A DNA stretch of 64,000 bases, taken from contig CM048553.1 in NCBI GenBank assembly GCA_026413225.1, positions 138,454,690 through 138,518,689 of the forward strand, read 5' to 3'. The notes under the pieces were generated by a model. That model was not told the DNA's origin and made no database searches. It was given only the letters and a program-made list of their open reading frames with translations. This DNA is from Otis tarda. Taxonomy: Eukaryota; Chordata; Aves; Otidiformes; Otididae. Of the stretch, positions 49,281 through 60,462 are shown piece after piece (the first letter of the stretch is position 1; the number at the start of each line of letters is the position of its first letter). Position numbers and translations under genes: made by a program.

Positions 49281-51196
49281 TCTTTAAAAAGAGGCAAAGA
49301 GCACCATCCCTTTCCACAGCACCTGGAGTTCATCACCCCAGAAACTTCTAAGATCTCTCAGATCAGACACATCTGCCCCCTCAAAAGCTGTTACTCCCGC
49401 TTAAGGACAAAGGCAATCTACAATCTGTCTCTGTCCCATAAAACCAGCTTCTAGTAATTTCTACCTTTTTTTTTACTTTCTCCCTGTGCTTAATTTATGG
49501 AATCACATTTCATGAAGCTTTAATTTTTCCAAAGAAGCAAACAATAACTAAATTCCATCTTCATCGTTGACATCTTCATCATTTAAGTAATATTAAAAAA
49601 ATGCTTGGTGTTGGGTTTTGGGGTGGAGGTTTTTTTCAGATTAACAAAGGGAAAGGTTTAGCATCAAACTGAAGTGTGGAAAAGCTAAGACGAAATCAAA
49701 ATATGACCCAGTTTTAGTAAACCTTAGTCTCAGCAAATGAAGTTGAGGGTAAGACCAATCCCACAGGAGTCTCTACAAAGGAGGTTGGTTTGGAAGGAGG
49801 CTGCGGTAGATGGGGACACGCAGACTGTGCCAGCTGAACAGCACAGCTTATCCCCTTCTAGTGAAGCACAGAAAACTGAAGGACATCAGTCCTGCTGCCT
49901 CCTCTTCCCTGATTTTGGAAAATTTACTCACCAAGTATTTTGCATATATAGCTATGATGGTCACTGAGCCTTCCCCAGACCAGTAAGTAGGAAATGTTCC
50001 CCAGGACACTTTTTTATCCATGTATCTGTGCAAAGACAAGTCACAGTTTAAGAGATGCCATGAAGACCATAAGATGAAAAGTGATCTATATAATTTGAGA
50101 TTGTGATACGATCTCTGAGACCAAGGCAAAGTCAAAGACCAGGGATGCGACAGGGAGAGGTAATTGTGCTGACCGTATCAAATATTTCCAGACTCTACCA
50201 TGAACAGAACAGGACCATGCTGTCATGCTGCAGAGAAGCCTGCTGGAACTTAATACCACTGGGAAATTCAAGGTCAGTTTACTCTAGTAAAAATATTGTC
50301 ATGTAATGTTGGCAAGGTCAGTGTCAGCTTTGATTACCTGCCATGCCAGTGCCAGTCATGCATGTTCTGCTTGCCTTGGGCTAGTCTAACTCGTGCTCTA
50401 ACTTTTCAAAGATGTTTATGCCTACATCCTCACTGGCTGACATGGGGCATCCATTGCATAGCAGATGATTTTAGTAGCTGAAGCATCAAATCTGTTTCAT
50501 CATAAAATCTTTTTGCTCCTTTTGTAAAGCACATACAGCTTGTCTTTGCACTCTAATCCAGTCATACAACAGTGTGCTGCTTCACACTGAAAACATGCAG
50601 TGAAAACTGTCTTAGAGATGAATAACCAATTCCCCTACAAACAGTGCTTCTTACTCCCTACTCTCCCCCAGCGTGCGCTTCTGGAAGTTGTAGTGTTGTT
50701 CCTTCTCAGTGTATGAAAGTGGAGAGAAATATATTCTTTATTTGACATATTATTTCTGGGCTTCTCTCCTGCTGCAGGGCTGCCGTAATGAACTGCTGCT
50801 TCTAGCAAATCATCTTTTCTGCCTGCCCACCGCCCACCTTCCCTCAGCGATGTCCTGGGGCTCCATAGCACACAGCTAACAAAGCCAGGTTCCAAAACTT
50901 GCCCTATTTACCAAGGCTTCACCGCCCCACTTCCTTAACCCTTTTCATCCAGTGGTCATCACCGCACACAATCTACCCCACTCCAAAACCTCAGCAAGGA
51001 CAGCAGCAAAACCTGGAAAACACATATGAGGCATGCCCTGCACATCCTTTATATTCATTATTTTTCCAGGACCTTGCTCAGTTCCTTGGAATTACTTAGG
51101 AGTTATTTTCAAGGTCAATATGTATTGGCCATTAACGTTTTTGTGGTTTAGACTGTTCGTCTGACACATGATGATGTCTCAACCTCAGCAGAGCCT

Positions 51197-51229
51197 GGGG
51201 GGGAACTGGGAAGGGGAGCAGGGAGAGGG
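51197..51229 (+). other. G-quadruplex motif with five G runs
   Basis: G runs of 7, 3, 4, 3 and 3 are separated by 2-4 nt loops, well within the canonical definition. Structure formation is inferred. Confidence 0.5.
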
Positions 51230-54200
51230 ATGCTGCAGCTTCAGCAGAGGGTGGGAATCGCTACCAGGAGCCAGGCTGGCAGTGAGGAAATTGTCTGCAG
51301 CAACCGGCTGGGGGGCAGTCTGAAAGCTGAGTCTATCAGGCACTTGTCACCAGTGTCTGATGTGTAAAATAAGCAATTGTGCTGATTTTTATTGAGAACA
51401 CACCGAAACAGTCAAGCTCCACATCTATACCCATTGAATATCAGGAGGGGTGATATGTTTGCTGCGACCTAAGCCAAAATTGCCACTGCATCTGAAATAG
51501 CACGTACTTTCAAGTAGTCACAACATTTTAAGGAAACCAAACCAGGTCAGATGTGAATCGGTAACCCAAGCAAAAGGCTTTTTTTCTTCTTCTTGCCAGA
51601 GTAATTTTGGCCCCTGTGATCACTTCCAAACTCCACTAATTTTATAAGAAGGTTTTGCATAGATCAGATTTTTGTCGTTCCACATTCTAAAATCAATTGC
51701 TGTGCAATATAATGTACATAATAGCAGTGTCCACATTTTATACTCATTTTATGAGCCATATTTTTTATTCTTTACAGGAAAAAAAAAAATTGGCGCCCTG
51801 TCAGAAAGAGAGGGATTTATTGCTATTGCTGCCTTTGTCTGGAGAGAAAATGCAGTGTGAAGGGGCATTGGTTTTGTAGTGATCTTCCTTGTAGATCACC
51901 ATAAAGAAAATCTTTTTATTTTGTACCATCTCAGGCAAAGGTTATAACCTCTTCCAGGTTATGCTTATCTTAATACTAACAAGTGACTTTTTTTTTTTTT
52001 TCATCTTTAGTAATATGGAATTACCGTCATTTGAAAGAACTGTTTAGGTTCCTTGACCAGAAGAGGCGTTTAACTATGTCATGTGTGATGTATGGTGCAT
52101 TTAATTGCTCTGTGCAGCTATTCAAAAAGCATTCAGAAGTAATCATTTAGCATTAATATCCTGGGGCAATTCAAGGTCACAGTACATTAAAAACGAATTC
52201 AGAGTAGTTCTAGAATGCATTTTTCATACACAGAGATGCATAATTCTTTTATGATAAGAGTGACAATGGCATTGCAGCGTGGTGAGGGGACAAGGATATT
52301 CTAAGTATCTGCTACTGGTCTTATTGTAAAAGCAGAAAGACACCTTTTCACCACTACTCAACAACTACTAATTTCCAGTAAACTCAACAAATACAGACAA
52401 GTGGTGATGAACAAATACGCTTACAAGAACAACCATAAAAGCTTGATTTAGAGGTATTTTTAAATCAGATTATCTGATTTCTCTTATCTTATTCTTCCCA
52501 AAAGTCAAGCAGCTGGGTCATTTTTTAAGGAGAGACTAGCATCGAACAATTCTAATGTGTCCAGAGCTACTTGTGCATGTGGTGCTCCCATGCAGAAAAT
52601 AAAAATAAAATTATTCTTTCCTTAAAATATTTTATTTTAGATTATGGAAAAGAGGAAGAAAGCATAAGAGACAACATTGGCCTCAGATGTCACAGGGTGA
52701 GTCCTCAGATTCTGGAGGACAAAGCAGTCACTCTCCTGTCTTGGGGAGAGGAAATTTTCTTCAGTTAAAAGCATAATCACAAATATCAAAGACACAGCCC
52801 ACATGCATCACAACACAATTAGGTGTAAAATTATTCATAGCCATCCTTGTTGCACTCACGCTGTTACCCACACACTGTACAAAAGAGATGTTGACAACCT
52901 ACAAGTCAAATCTCATAATGGAATGGGAAAACAAACAAACAATCTGAAAAATAATGTTGTATTCTGCACAGCGTTACCCAACAGCCATTTACTGCTGCCT
53001 CAGAATGCTCTTAGCACCTAGGTGAGAAGCCACCCAAACTGCAGCTTTGGGGAAAATTAATTAGGCATTTTCTTTTGATGCAAGAAGACCTCAATTTGGG
53101 AGGAAGCGACTGAACTGAGTTCAGGCACAGAACAACCCCCTTCTGCACAGGTTGCATGAGCCTTCCTGCATACTGGGAGGCTGCAACTGGTGCTGGAAGC
53201 TGGAACTGGAAACTAACCGGATCAAAGCTATGTCACACGTGTCTGTACCAGCTGCAGTCACAGTTCATACTTCTGCTCTCCCGCACAGATATAAAACCTG
53301 AACTGAGAAGCCAGCACTTTTTAGCTCTGAGGATGACAGTGGATGAAACACAATATATAAGCATCAAGAAGTGAGTCTTGGACACCCGCTGGTGCGCACT
53401 GAATTAAAGCACAGGCAAACGCAGAGGCTGCCAGAGCTGCCTTGGTCAGACATCAGATTTTCTGTTTCTATCAAAAAGGAAAAGCAAAAGGTTGGCTGGA
53501 AAGGAAATCATGAACAGAAACACTGGTGTAGGCAATAGCTCAAAAGCGAAGCACCGGAACATATCATATGCTACTTTCTCACTCCTTTCTTCCGTTTTTG
53601 TATAACCACTGAAGTCTCTGATAAAGCAGGCCCTTAAATCATTAGTATAACATTCACTGATAAGCAGGTAGGTCAGATCCCTCAGCATCAGAGTTACTGA
53701 CATCAGCTACATCAGGGTACATCTATTTCATATTTTCAAGTCTTTCACTTACCTTTATTTGTTTGTAATAAAAGCCCTATTTCTAAAGAACCAAAATGGC
53801 ACACTGAAAACAGTCACAAGAAGTAAGCCTGGTGGAGAGCATCTACCAGATCCTGCAGTGGCCTGGCTAAGGTTCCTAGAAGGTGGATATGATGGGGAAG
53901 TACCAGCTTTTTATAAATTATCTCATGTACCAACCTGATAATCATTTTTTTCAATAGATACATTAGATCAAAATGAAATTTTTAATGTAGATATCATGAG
54001 TAATTGCTGAACATAAGAATTCCTGGCACAGTTAGGCAGCAATTCCTCTTTAGAAAAAAAAAAGAAATTTCAAAAAAAGGTGCTATTTGGAAACTTGCTA
54101 GCGTAGTAGAAACAGGTTGAATCTAGCTAAGGTACCTCAGATGTGATAATAAATACATTAATACACCCAAATGAACAAGAAGTTTCTTTGCAGAAACAAG

Positions 54201-54336
54201 GGATCCAATAGCAATAACTCTACCATCAAAGTTCCATTATCCCAGTCCCAAGGCATCACTTAAACTTTAAAGATCTCTGTATTGTACAGACCTCTGTTCT
54301 ACTTTGTTCTTTCTCCTCCACCATGCTACAACGTCA
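51230..54336. other. Unique noncoding DNA
   Basis: No gene was recognised. A T14 run at 51988-52001 ends in CATCTTTAG, resembling an acceptor. The block 52010-52230 that follows has few homopolymers and many ATTA/TAAT words, and could be a conserved noncoding element. No coding frame follows it. Confidence 0.5.
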
Positions 54337-54406
54337 GAGAATCACAGAATCATTGAATGGTTTGGGTTGGAAGGGACCATAAAGATCATCTAGTCCAACC
54401 CCCTGG
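54337..54406 (-). mobile_element. CR1 LINE, 70-bp tail
   Basis: On the minus strand the sequence holds only the CR1 3' tail (GGTTGGACTAGATGATC, CCCTTCCAACCC and two decayed 8-bp terminal units). The GATGATCTTTATGG wording differs from the GATGACCTTTGAAGG of the other copies, so it belongs to another CR1 subfamily. Confidence 0.85.
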
Positions 54407-57094
54407 CCTTATTTTGTGTAGTGCATTTAGTCTTTGTGTATCAGTACCAAAAACACTTTTAATAGAAGTTTATAGAAGACAGAGGAAATGGTTTCATGAA
54501 AATATTATTTCTTAAATTCTGTTATTTTTGAAGTTGGGAAGAAAAATCAGCTTTTTGAGGACTCGGAGAAATTGAAAATTGGCTCTCAGTTTAAAACATA
54601 CTTTAATTTCAGTAGTGAGATTCATCCTTCTTTAGATTTTGATAAAGTTGTATTTTAGAAGCTTTTAAAAATCAAAATGTTGATAAAAATAATATTTAAA
54701 AAATAAACTTATAATGTAAAAAGTTCTGATCTGTGTATTGGTAATGGTATTGTGATCAAGGATATGTTTTTATTTTATTTCATTCAACTATTGTCTGATA
54801 TAAGTACACAGTAGAGGTGAAAGAAGGGGATTATTAATATCTCTTTAATGATCCACATTCTTTTTGAGCATCTTCAAGTGTACTAACGCTGTCACCAAAA
54901 CCTCGGATCCTCTCTTTGCCTTTGAGAGCGGACACCTGAATATAAAACAAAATTGGAAAGCCTAAGAAACAATTGGACATGAAGGGCAGTCAGGATAATA
55001 GTTAAAATCGCAATGACACATAGGTAGATGTTTATGTTTTGACTTAATTTCACTGTCTAGATGACCAGTCTTAAATGGCTCAGCAGTCCAGATGAACACC
55101 TGCATAAGTATTTGCAGGATTTTTCTATCAGTGAAATATTGAAACAGGCTTCAAATTAAGTATATGCACAAATATTCTGCTGTTTTGAGAACTTCTTAGG
55201 CATGCCTAACGCAGACCTACCCAGAAACGTGTTGTTGTCTACTGTGCCACCGCTGTTAAGGGTATAAAGAGACCTTGTGCCCACAAAAAGAGCATTCATG
55301 CATGACTTGCTTGCTAGTAAATGAACTAACAAACATTTCTAAAGGGCCGTTTACTTTCACTTTAATGCTTTTCAGTATCAAACCAGAGCAAGGTCAGAAA
55401 GCCATTACTGTGGCATCAAGTGAACACTGAACATGCCAAAGAAATCCATACACAGAGTCACAAAATCTGGTCACACAGGGTAATGAGTGAGCTTTCAGAC
55501 AGACCCCAGTCCAGACAGTGACTCAACTGAGAACCTGGCAAATTTCCTCACTCCTGCTTCTTACCAACACAGCTGGTATTATCATGGTTAATTCACTCTC
55601 TTGGTCTTTTTCTGCAGTCTGCCACCACTTTTCTTTTATCCCAGGTCCTTGGAGTACATGGGAGCTGTCTCCTGGCTGGGAAAGTGAAGGTTGCAGCCCA
55701 GCTACTGGGATTTTCTCCATCCCTCTGTGTCACAAAAGTAGCTTCAAGGCATGGGGCACTGTGTCAAGATCTCTCCAGTTTATCCTTGGGTTCTTCATGC
55801 CCTGAGTCCATTAAAAACTCTCTTTCTAGCTAACAGCTCTGCAAAGTCAGCTAGCACTCCCATCCATGAGGCAATATTGTTCTCCTCAATCTAATGAGGT
55901 TCAGTGAAGCTTTCAGCTATTCATAGGAACATCACTGGATGCTAAGGAACAAGTACGACATAGTACAGTAAAAAGCTGTCTTTTTCTGTTTCACAGTCTC
56001 ATTACCAGAATAGATTTATCCTTTAAAATCTAGATATATAAAAATTCAAATCTGAGGAAAACAAATGAAAATTTCCCATGGCACCCATTGCAGATATCCT
56101 ATTCCCAAAATAATTTTTCTTAAAATATCTTATAACTCAGTGACATGAAGGAACTGTTCAGAAAATCAATAAAACAAAATAAAAGGTCTTTAAATAAAGA
56201 CAAGATATGAAGTTTCAAAATTAGCTCTATTCATTCTGTCATGGGAACATTTTTAATATGCTTTACAAGTTTTGCACTCAACATTTGATATTCCATTCAG
56301 GCAGCCTGTTCCCAGAAAACACTATGCAGATAGCACAGTGACCTTTTGCAACCCAAAGGCAATGAATTCAAACCCTGTGGTCCGCAGCTGGTGTTCCTGC
56401 AGAGGACAAAATAGATGGGAAAAGCTGGGGTATGTGGCAATTCTCTTTGCATGTACAGATATTTTCCAATGGGTGACCTGGAGTGGACAGGGCAGGACAG
56501 AGTGGAGACACAGCAGGCGCAGAGCTGGGCCACCACTGGCACCACGTCAGCAGCATGGAGGTGGCACATCCCCTCTCACCCTCTCCAGATGTTACCTGGG
56601 GGCTACATAGGGAACTCCCCTGCCTCAGCCCTTGCCAAGCCAATCCACCCTGGCTGCTGTGCAGGTCTACAGGCTGAGCAGGGGGACGAAGCCAAGGACA
56701 AGAAGGACAGATCACCTCAGAAGCATCATGCCATGCCTTGAGTACATGTATGGGTAATTTTCATCAGTTTAATTTAATTACTTTGGTCCTTGGAAATAAA
56801 TCACTTCAGTGTGGTTTTGGTTTAGGCAGAAACTGAACCCACAGGGCTGGGGGTTACAGACTATACACTAATTTGCGGCACCTTCGAACCCCCCAATTAT
56901 ATCTTGAGAGAGGAGGAGATAAAATCTTCTGTGTTAAAAAGCACATGCAGGAATTATATCACAAAGGAACAAATTTAATGACTTAATATTGTACAATATA
57001 AAATCATTCCAGTTGAATAACTTTTAATTTATTATAATACATAGATGCCAATTATGGCTGATTTATTAAGAGAAGTTCAGCAGTGCCAAGGCCC
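54407..57094. other. Unique noncoding DNA
   Basis: No gene was recognised. The GC-richer segment at 56300-56740 has overlapping frames of about 65-115 codons on both strands without recognisable domains, as expected by chance at that composition. Confidence 0.55.
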
Positions 57095-57190
57095 TGTGTT
57101 TGAGTGGTTGCCATGGTACCCAGCTTTTACAAGGACATCTTAAGGATCATTAAAGTGTCAAGGTGATAAGTTTGACACTCAGTGGATTTA
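57095..57190. promoter_or_regulatory. Candidate enhancer: RFX-like X-box plus inverted repeat
   Basis: GTTGCCATGGTACC at 57107-57120 matches the RFX X-box consensus (GTTRCCATGGYAAC) except for one base near its end. About 35 bp further on, AGTGTCAA and TTGACACT (57154-57179) form a perfect 8-bp inverted repeat around a 10-nt spacer. The combination suggests a regulatory element. X-boxes are typical of ciliary and MHC class II genes, but no such gene is seen here. Confidence 0.35.
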
Positions 57191-58161
57191 ATGATGGATG
57201 ATAATAATGTTACCTCTTCATATCATGAAACACCTAGGATTCAAGTTAGGAGGTAGAAATTTTAAGCAATTTTTATTTTAAATGTTTTTTAAAAGAGGCC
57301 AGCTGAAGCTGACATGAAGTAACATTAACTCAAACTACACTCTGCTCCCTCTGGTGTAAATGCCTTAACCTCAGGTTTTTTAGTGATTTCAGGTTGCCAC
57401 CATTTCTCAAAGCATCTCAAACTCCTTTTATCAGATCTCACAGGCTTACCCCTGACCAGAGACTCCTGGGCAGTGCAGGAAATCGTCTCCAGGCTGAACA
57501 CTGCCAATGCAGCTCACAGCAAGTCTTACAGAATATTTGATGGTAAGAAGGGAATTGAAAAAAAAAAAGGAGAATCTCTGCTGTGTACTGTGAAAAAACC
57601 TGATGGCAATATGCTCTGCATCTAAGCATCTAAACTGTATCCCAGCTGTCAAGCACAACCAATTCATCTCACATTGGACGTAGAACAACCTTAGGCTGGT
57701 AATGACTTTCAATGACTTGCATAGACCTAATTCAAACCAATAACTTGAATACAAAAGGGTCTGCAGGCCTCAGCACATCCCTAGGCCTTAAAGATGCACA
57801 TACTGGAACCATCATGACATGTTATTTTAGGTGCTCGTTTCTCTTCTGTTCCCTTCAACAGAGCTGCTGCGGAGGAAAAAGGGCTGAGAGGTGCAGCCCT
57901 CTCACCACGGCACACAGTGCTCCACCACCTCCCTAACAGCAGCAGCTACCACACAGGCTGCTTTTGTCTGAAAAGACAATATCCTCTTGCTTTTCTATGT
58001 TAACCTTCGAGAAATATTACCAACATAACACCTTCTCTGGAAAAAAAAATAAAGTCAGTGTCCTTTACTTTGCAAGCTGTAAAGCAGTGGGACTGTGTAG
58101 CTACCTTCAGCATGATGACAATGTCATCAGACTGATGATTCCCAGGATACCACTGCTGTTT
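57191..58161. other. Unique noncoding DNA
   Basis: No gene was recognised. CTCCCTCTGGTG at 57345-57356 resembles the core of a CTCF site in one orientation. The match covers only the core and is weak evidence. Confidence 0.45.
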
Positions 58162-58308
58162 TCAACCCCTGGTTCTGCTCAGAGCTACACACAGCATCAT
58201 TTTCTTGGAGTAATTTACCAGTTTATCCTCACTATTCATTAGTCTGACTTCACAATCTCTTTTTAAGAGAAGACTTATTACACTGACACTGTTTTCAACC
58301 TGCCCATT
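58162..58308 (-). pseudogene. Gypsy integrase fragment 4, catalytic Glu and tail
   Basis: Forty-nine open codons begin at NGQVE, which holds the catalytic Glu, followed by a LLLKRD stretch as in Gypsy integrases. After an internal shortening, a MMLCVALSRT stretch resembles the region that follows the core. The frame ends in TGA at 58162-58164. No LTR was recognised to its left. Confidence 0.68.
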
Positions 58309-58384
58309 GGACTAGTGTAAATAAAAGACAGAGGATTACAGATCTAAACCCCAAGTTTACCACTAGCAGCCAGCACTCGTGCCT

Positions 58385-58465
58385 ACTAAGCCGCACTTCA
58401 TTGCCAAGCATCGCTATGCCAGGTATTCCATGTCTAGTGCAAACACATTTGACAAGCATAATCAC
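58385..58465 (-). pseudogene. Gypsy integrase fragment 3, around the second catalytic position
   Basis: In a shifted frame overlapping the end of fragment 2, the translation gives a TRHGIP stretch followed by LGNE. Gypsy integrases have RHGIP followed by a SDNG-type motif with the second catalytic Asp. Here the Asp is Gly, so the active site is dead. The match fades near 58385. Confidence 0.72.
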
Positions 58466-58752
58466 AGTTTAGCTCTAATATCTTCTAGTAAAGCTATCTT
58501 ACTGACATGAGAATAATAGTCTAGGACAAGTACATAATGTTTTCCAATCATTCTAAACAATTCTGTGCATACTTTGCTCCAGGAGAACAATTTTTCCTGT
58601 GCCAACATGGACTCTCTTGCTTGAATTGGCCAGCATTTTTGGCACAGTTTCCAAGCCTTGACAACTTCCTCAGTGTCATTATTCATCTGGGACAAGTACT
58701 GGCCCTTCCTTGGATCTTTCAGTCCCTGAATAACTTCTGTGTAATCATGCAA
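58462..58752 (-). pseudogene. Gypsy integrase fragment 2, zinc finger and start of catalytic core
   Basis: Ninety-six open codons. The start is LHDY, where Gypsy integrases have LH plus a second His three to four residues on; that second His is lost. A VVKAWKLCQK stretch then keeps one Cys of the CxxC pair while the other is Trp. The GKHYVLVLDYYS stretch holds the first catalytic Asp. There is no ATG at its start (it opens with TTG), and a stop at 58462-58464 coincides with a frame shift. The match runs along nearly all of its length. Confidence 0.8.
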
Positions 58753-58789
58753 ATATATTTTTCAGTACTATTTTAGGGAGTGACATCCT
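58751..58789 (-). pseudogene. Gypsy pol fragment 1, strand before the integrase
   Basis: Thirteen codons reading RMSLPKIVLKNIF resemble the stretch that precedes the integrase zinc finger in Ty3/Gypsy pol. A one-base shift at about 58750 joins it to the next fragment, so the frame is broken here. It is short and would mean little without its neighbour in the expected order. Confidence 0.55.
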
Positions 58790-58840
58790 GACACTTCCAG
58801 ACCTACAAGTTCCTCTACTAGTGAAACAGGAGTCTGGAGC

Positions 58841-59524
58841 ACAGGATCTAGATCTCCCTGTGCTAGTGGCCTTTACTTTCTGTGGAAATCATTCAGTCTC
58901 TGTCCAGACTTCACATGGATCTGGAAAAGGTTAGGATACCCTGTTCTGAACCTATTTCTACTGCAGTGCTGAAAAGCGATCCCGAGGGCATGCTGTCACT
59001 CCACACTCATCCATCTGCATTTTGCTTTCTCATCATGAAACCTCAATGAAATAACAATAATAATTGTTATTATGTCAAGGTGATGTCTGTTGTTCACTTT
59101 GGCAAAAGTATTGCTCCAAGGGACACCTGGTCAAGTTTCACCAAACACCAGCTTTCCATAAAACCTTTTTCTTTAACCACAGGGAGTGTCGATGCTTGTT
59201 ATGTATTAGCCACCATGCTATTACGTGACAGCAGTAAATCCTATTCATACCAAAGGAATGCTATGTATTCTGTTGTAATTTATTTTTCTAAGGAATTTGC
59301 AACCCATTGTTACCTGTTGACTAAAGCACATTTCAATTTGCTGTTATGATACACTTGCATAAACTTTTCTCAACACATTACTACCACTATACAGTGTCCA
59401 TTACTCTTAGGAGAGGTCCATCTGAGCTGGGTATATTGCTTTACTATGTTGTACCCTATGTTGCGGTGCCTTCCCTTGCAAACTTTTGAAAAAGGATGAA
59501 AATGTATCACTGCTCTTCTGCATC
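58841..59524. other. Noncoding DNA between the Gypsy fossil and a CR1
   Basis: Part of this may be more decayed Gypsy pol, but no RNase H or reverse-transcriptase motif could be read on the minus strand. No other feature is seen. Confidence 0.45.
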
Positions 59525-59755
59525 TGTTGTAGAACACTGGAACAGGTTGCCCAGAGAGGTGGTGGATGCCCCATCCCTGGAAACATTCAAGGCCAGGTTG
59601 GATGAGGCTCTGAGCAATCTGATCTAGTTGGGGATGTCCCTGCTCCTTGCAGGGGGGTTGGACTAGATGACCTTTGAAGGTTCCTTCCAACTCAGACCAT
59701 TCTATGATTCTATAATTCTACGATTCTACGATTCTACGATTCTATGATTCTATGA
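59525..59755 (+). mobile_element. CR1 LINE, short 3' end with expanded terminal repeat
   Basis: The element starts at the ORF2 stretch equivalent to [17 protein letters not shown] and runs through the hairpin and tail. It ends in seven 8-bp units (59699-59754), including three ATTCTACG units in a row. Most CR1 copies here end in two or three units. The clean body suggests a recent insertion. Confidence 0.94.
59699..59754 (+). repeat. CR1 terminal microsatellite, seven 8-bp units
   Basis: Units read ATTCTATG, ATTCTATA, ATTCTACG three times, then ATTCTATG twice. Variation by unit suggests replication slippage or added copies during target-primed insertion. Confidence 0.85.
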
Positions 59756-60462
59756 AAATGTAGATATTACACAATTTCCTAAATGTCTTGACTCAAATTG
59801 CAGTCCTGGTCCTTTCTCTTACCAGACAGTTAGCCTCTCAAAATTGCAAGATTGGCTTTTGAGATTTCTCATTATGGAGAATTTTATTACCAGTTTCATC
59901 ACAATCCTTCTGATTAAAACATTTCCTTCCTGTAATTAATTTTCATACAGCTTGCAGTATTCCTCAAATTTATCAACCACGGCTTGAGGGTTATCCTATT
60001 CCACCACAGTCACCTGAAAATAATTGAACCAAGACAGTGCATTAAAACCAAACATCACCAGAAACAAAACATATCTTCTGAATTGTTCTTTCCTTGTTTA
60101 TGCCATTTGATCAGGCCTACAGAGTAAAGATCTTCTTCCATCTCCTTCCATGTTTCCAAAGAATCACAGTTTTACAATGCGTTCAGTTTTGTTTTCAAAT
60201 TTCTGTGTCCTGGTGCCACTTGGTATTAAAAACTCTCTGAGATGGGATGCTTAACAGGTGCATACTTACTTTGAAAGTGCCACTTCCAAACCTGCTTAAT
60301 TTACAGAGCAATGACCTTCTCAAAGTACAATGTTTCAATTTTCTCTTGCCCAAAATGTAAGATTTTATTAAACAAAATGTTCCACTGTGTCTATTGAAAA
60401 TCAAGGATTTTCACAGAGTTCAAATGTGCACTCTCTGTAAAAATATATAACTTCATCTTGGA
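59756..60462. other. Unique noncoding DNA between two CR1 copies
   Basis: No gene was recognised. Confidence 0.6.

Larger units (their letters stand above)
48852..51196. other. Unique noncoding DNA
   Basis: No gene was recognised. It contains a pair of related palindromic words near 49127 and 49261, listed separately. Frames of up to 114 codons lack recognisable domains. Confidence 0.55.
58162..58840 (-). mobile_element. Fossil Ty3/Gypsy retrotransposon, integrase part of pol
   Basis: Read on the minus strand, the motif order of a Ty3/Gypsy integrase can be followed through at least three frame changes: a RMSLPKIV segment like the strand before the integrase, a decayed HHCC zinc-binding region, the DDE catalytic core, and a short tail after the core. 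The first catalytic Asp (LDYYS) and the Glu (NGQVE) are kept. The second Asp is replaced in an LGNE context. About 37 residues separate the last two positions, close to the DD35E spacing. No LTR, RNase H, reverse transcriptase or gag was recognised nearby; the upstream limit near 58840 is approximate. Such elements are known only as old remnants in birds, so this is likely an ancient insertion. A domesticated gene is unlikely given the breaks. Confidence 0.82.

Noticed and set aside
57344..57356. CTCF-like core CTCCCTCTGGTG
   Set aside because: Only the core matches. Without a weight-matrix score it does not stand as a separate feature.
58850..59060. Extension of the Gypsy fossil into RNase H or reverse transcriptase
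   Set aside because: The three minus-strand frames gave no recognisable motif, so the fossil is not extended.
59699..59754. Possible CRISPR-like short direct repeats
   Set aside because: Units are contiguous without spacers and are the normal CR1 tail.
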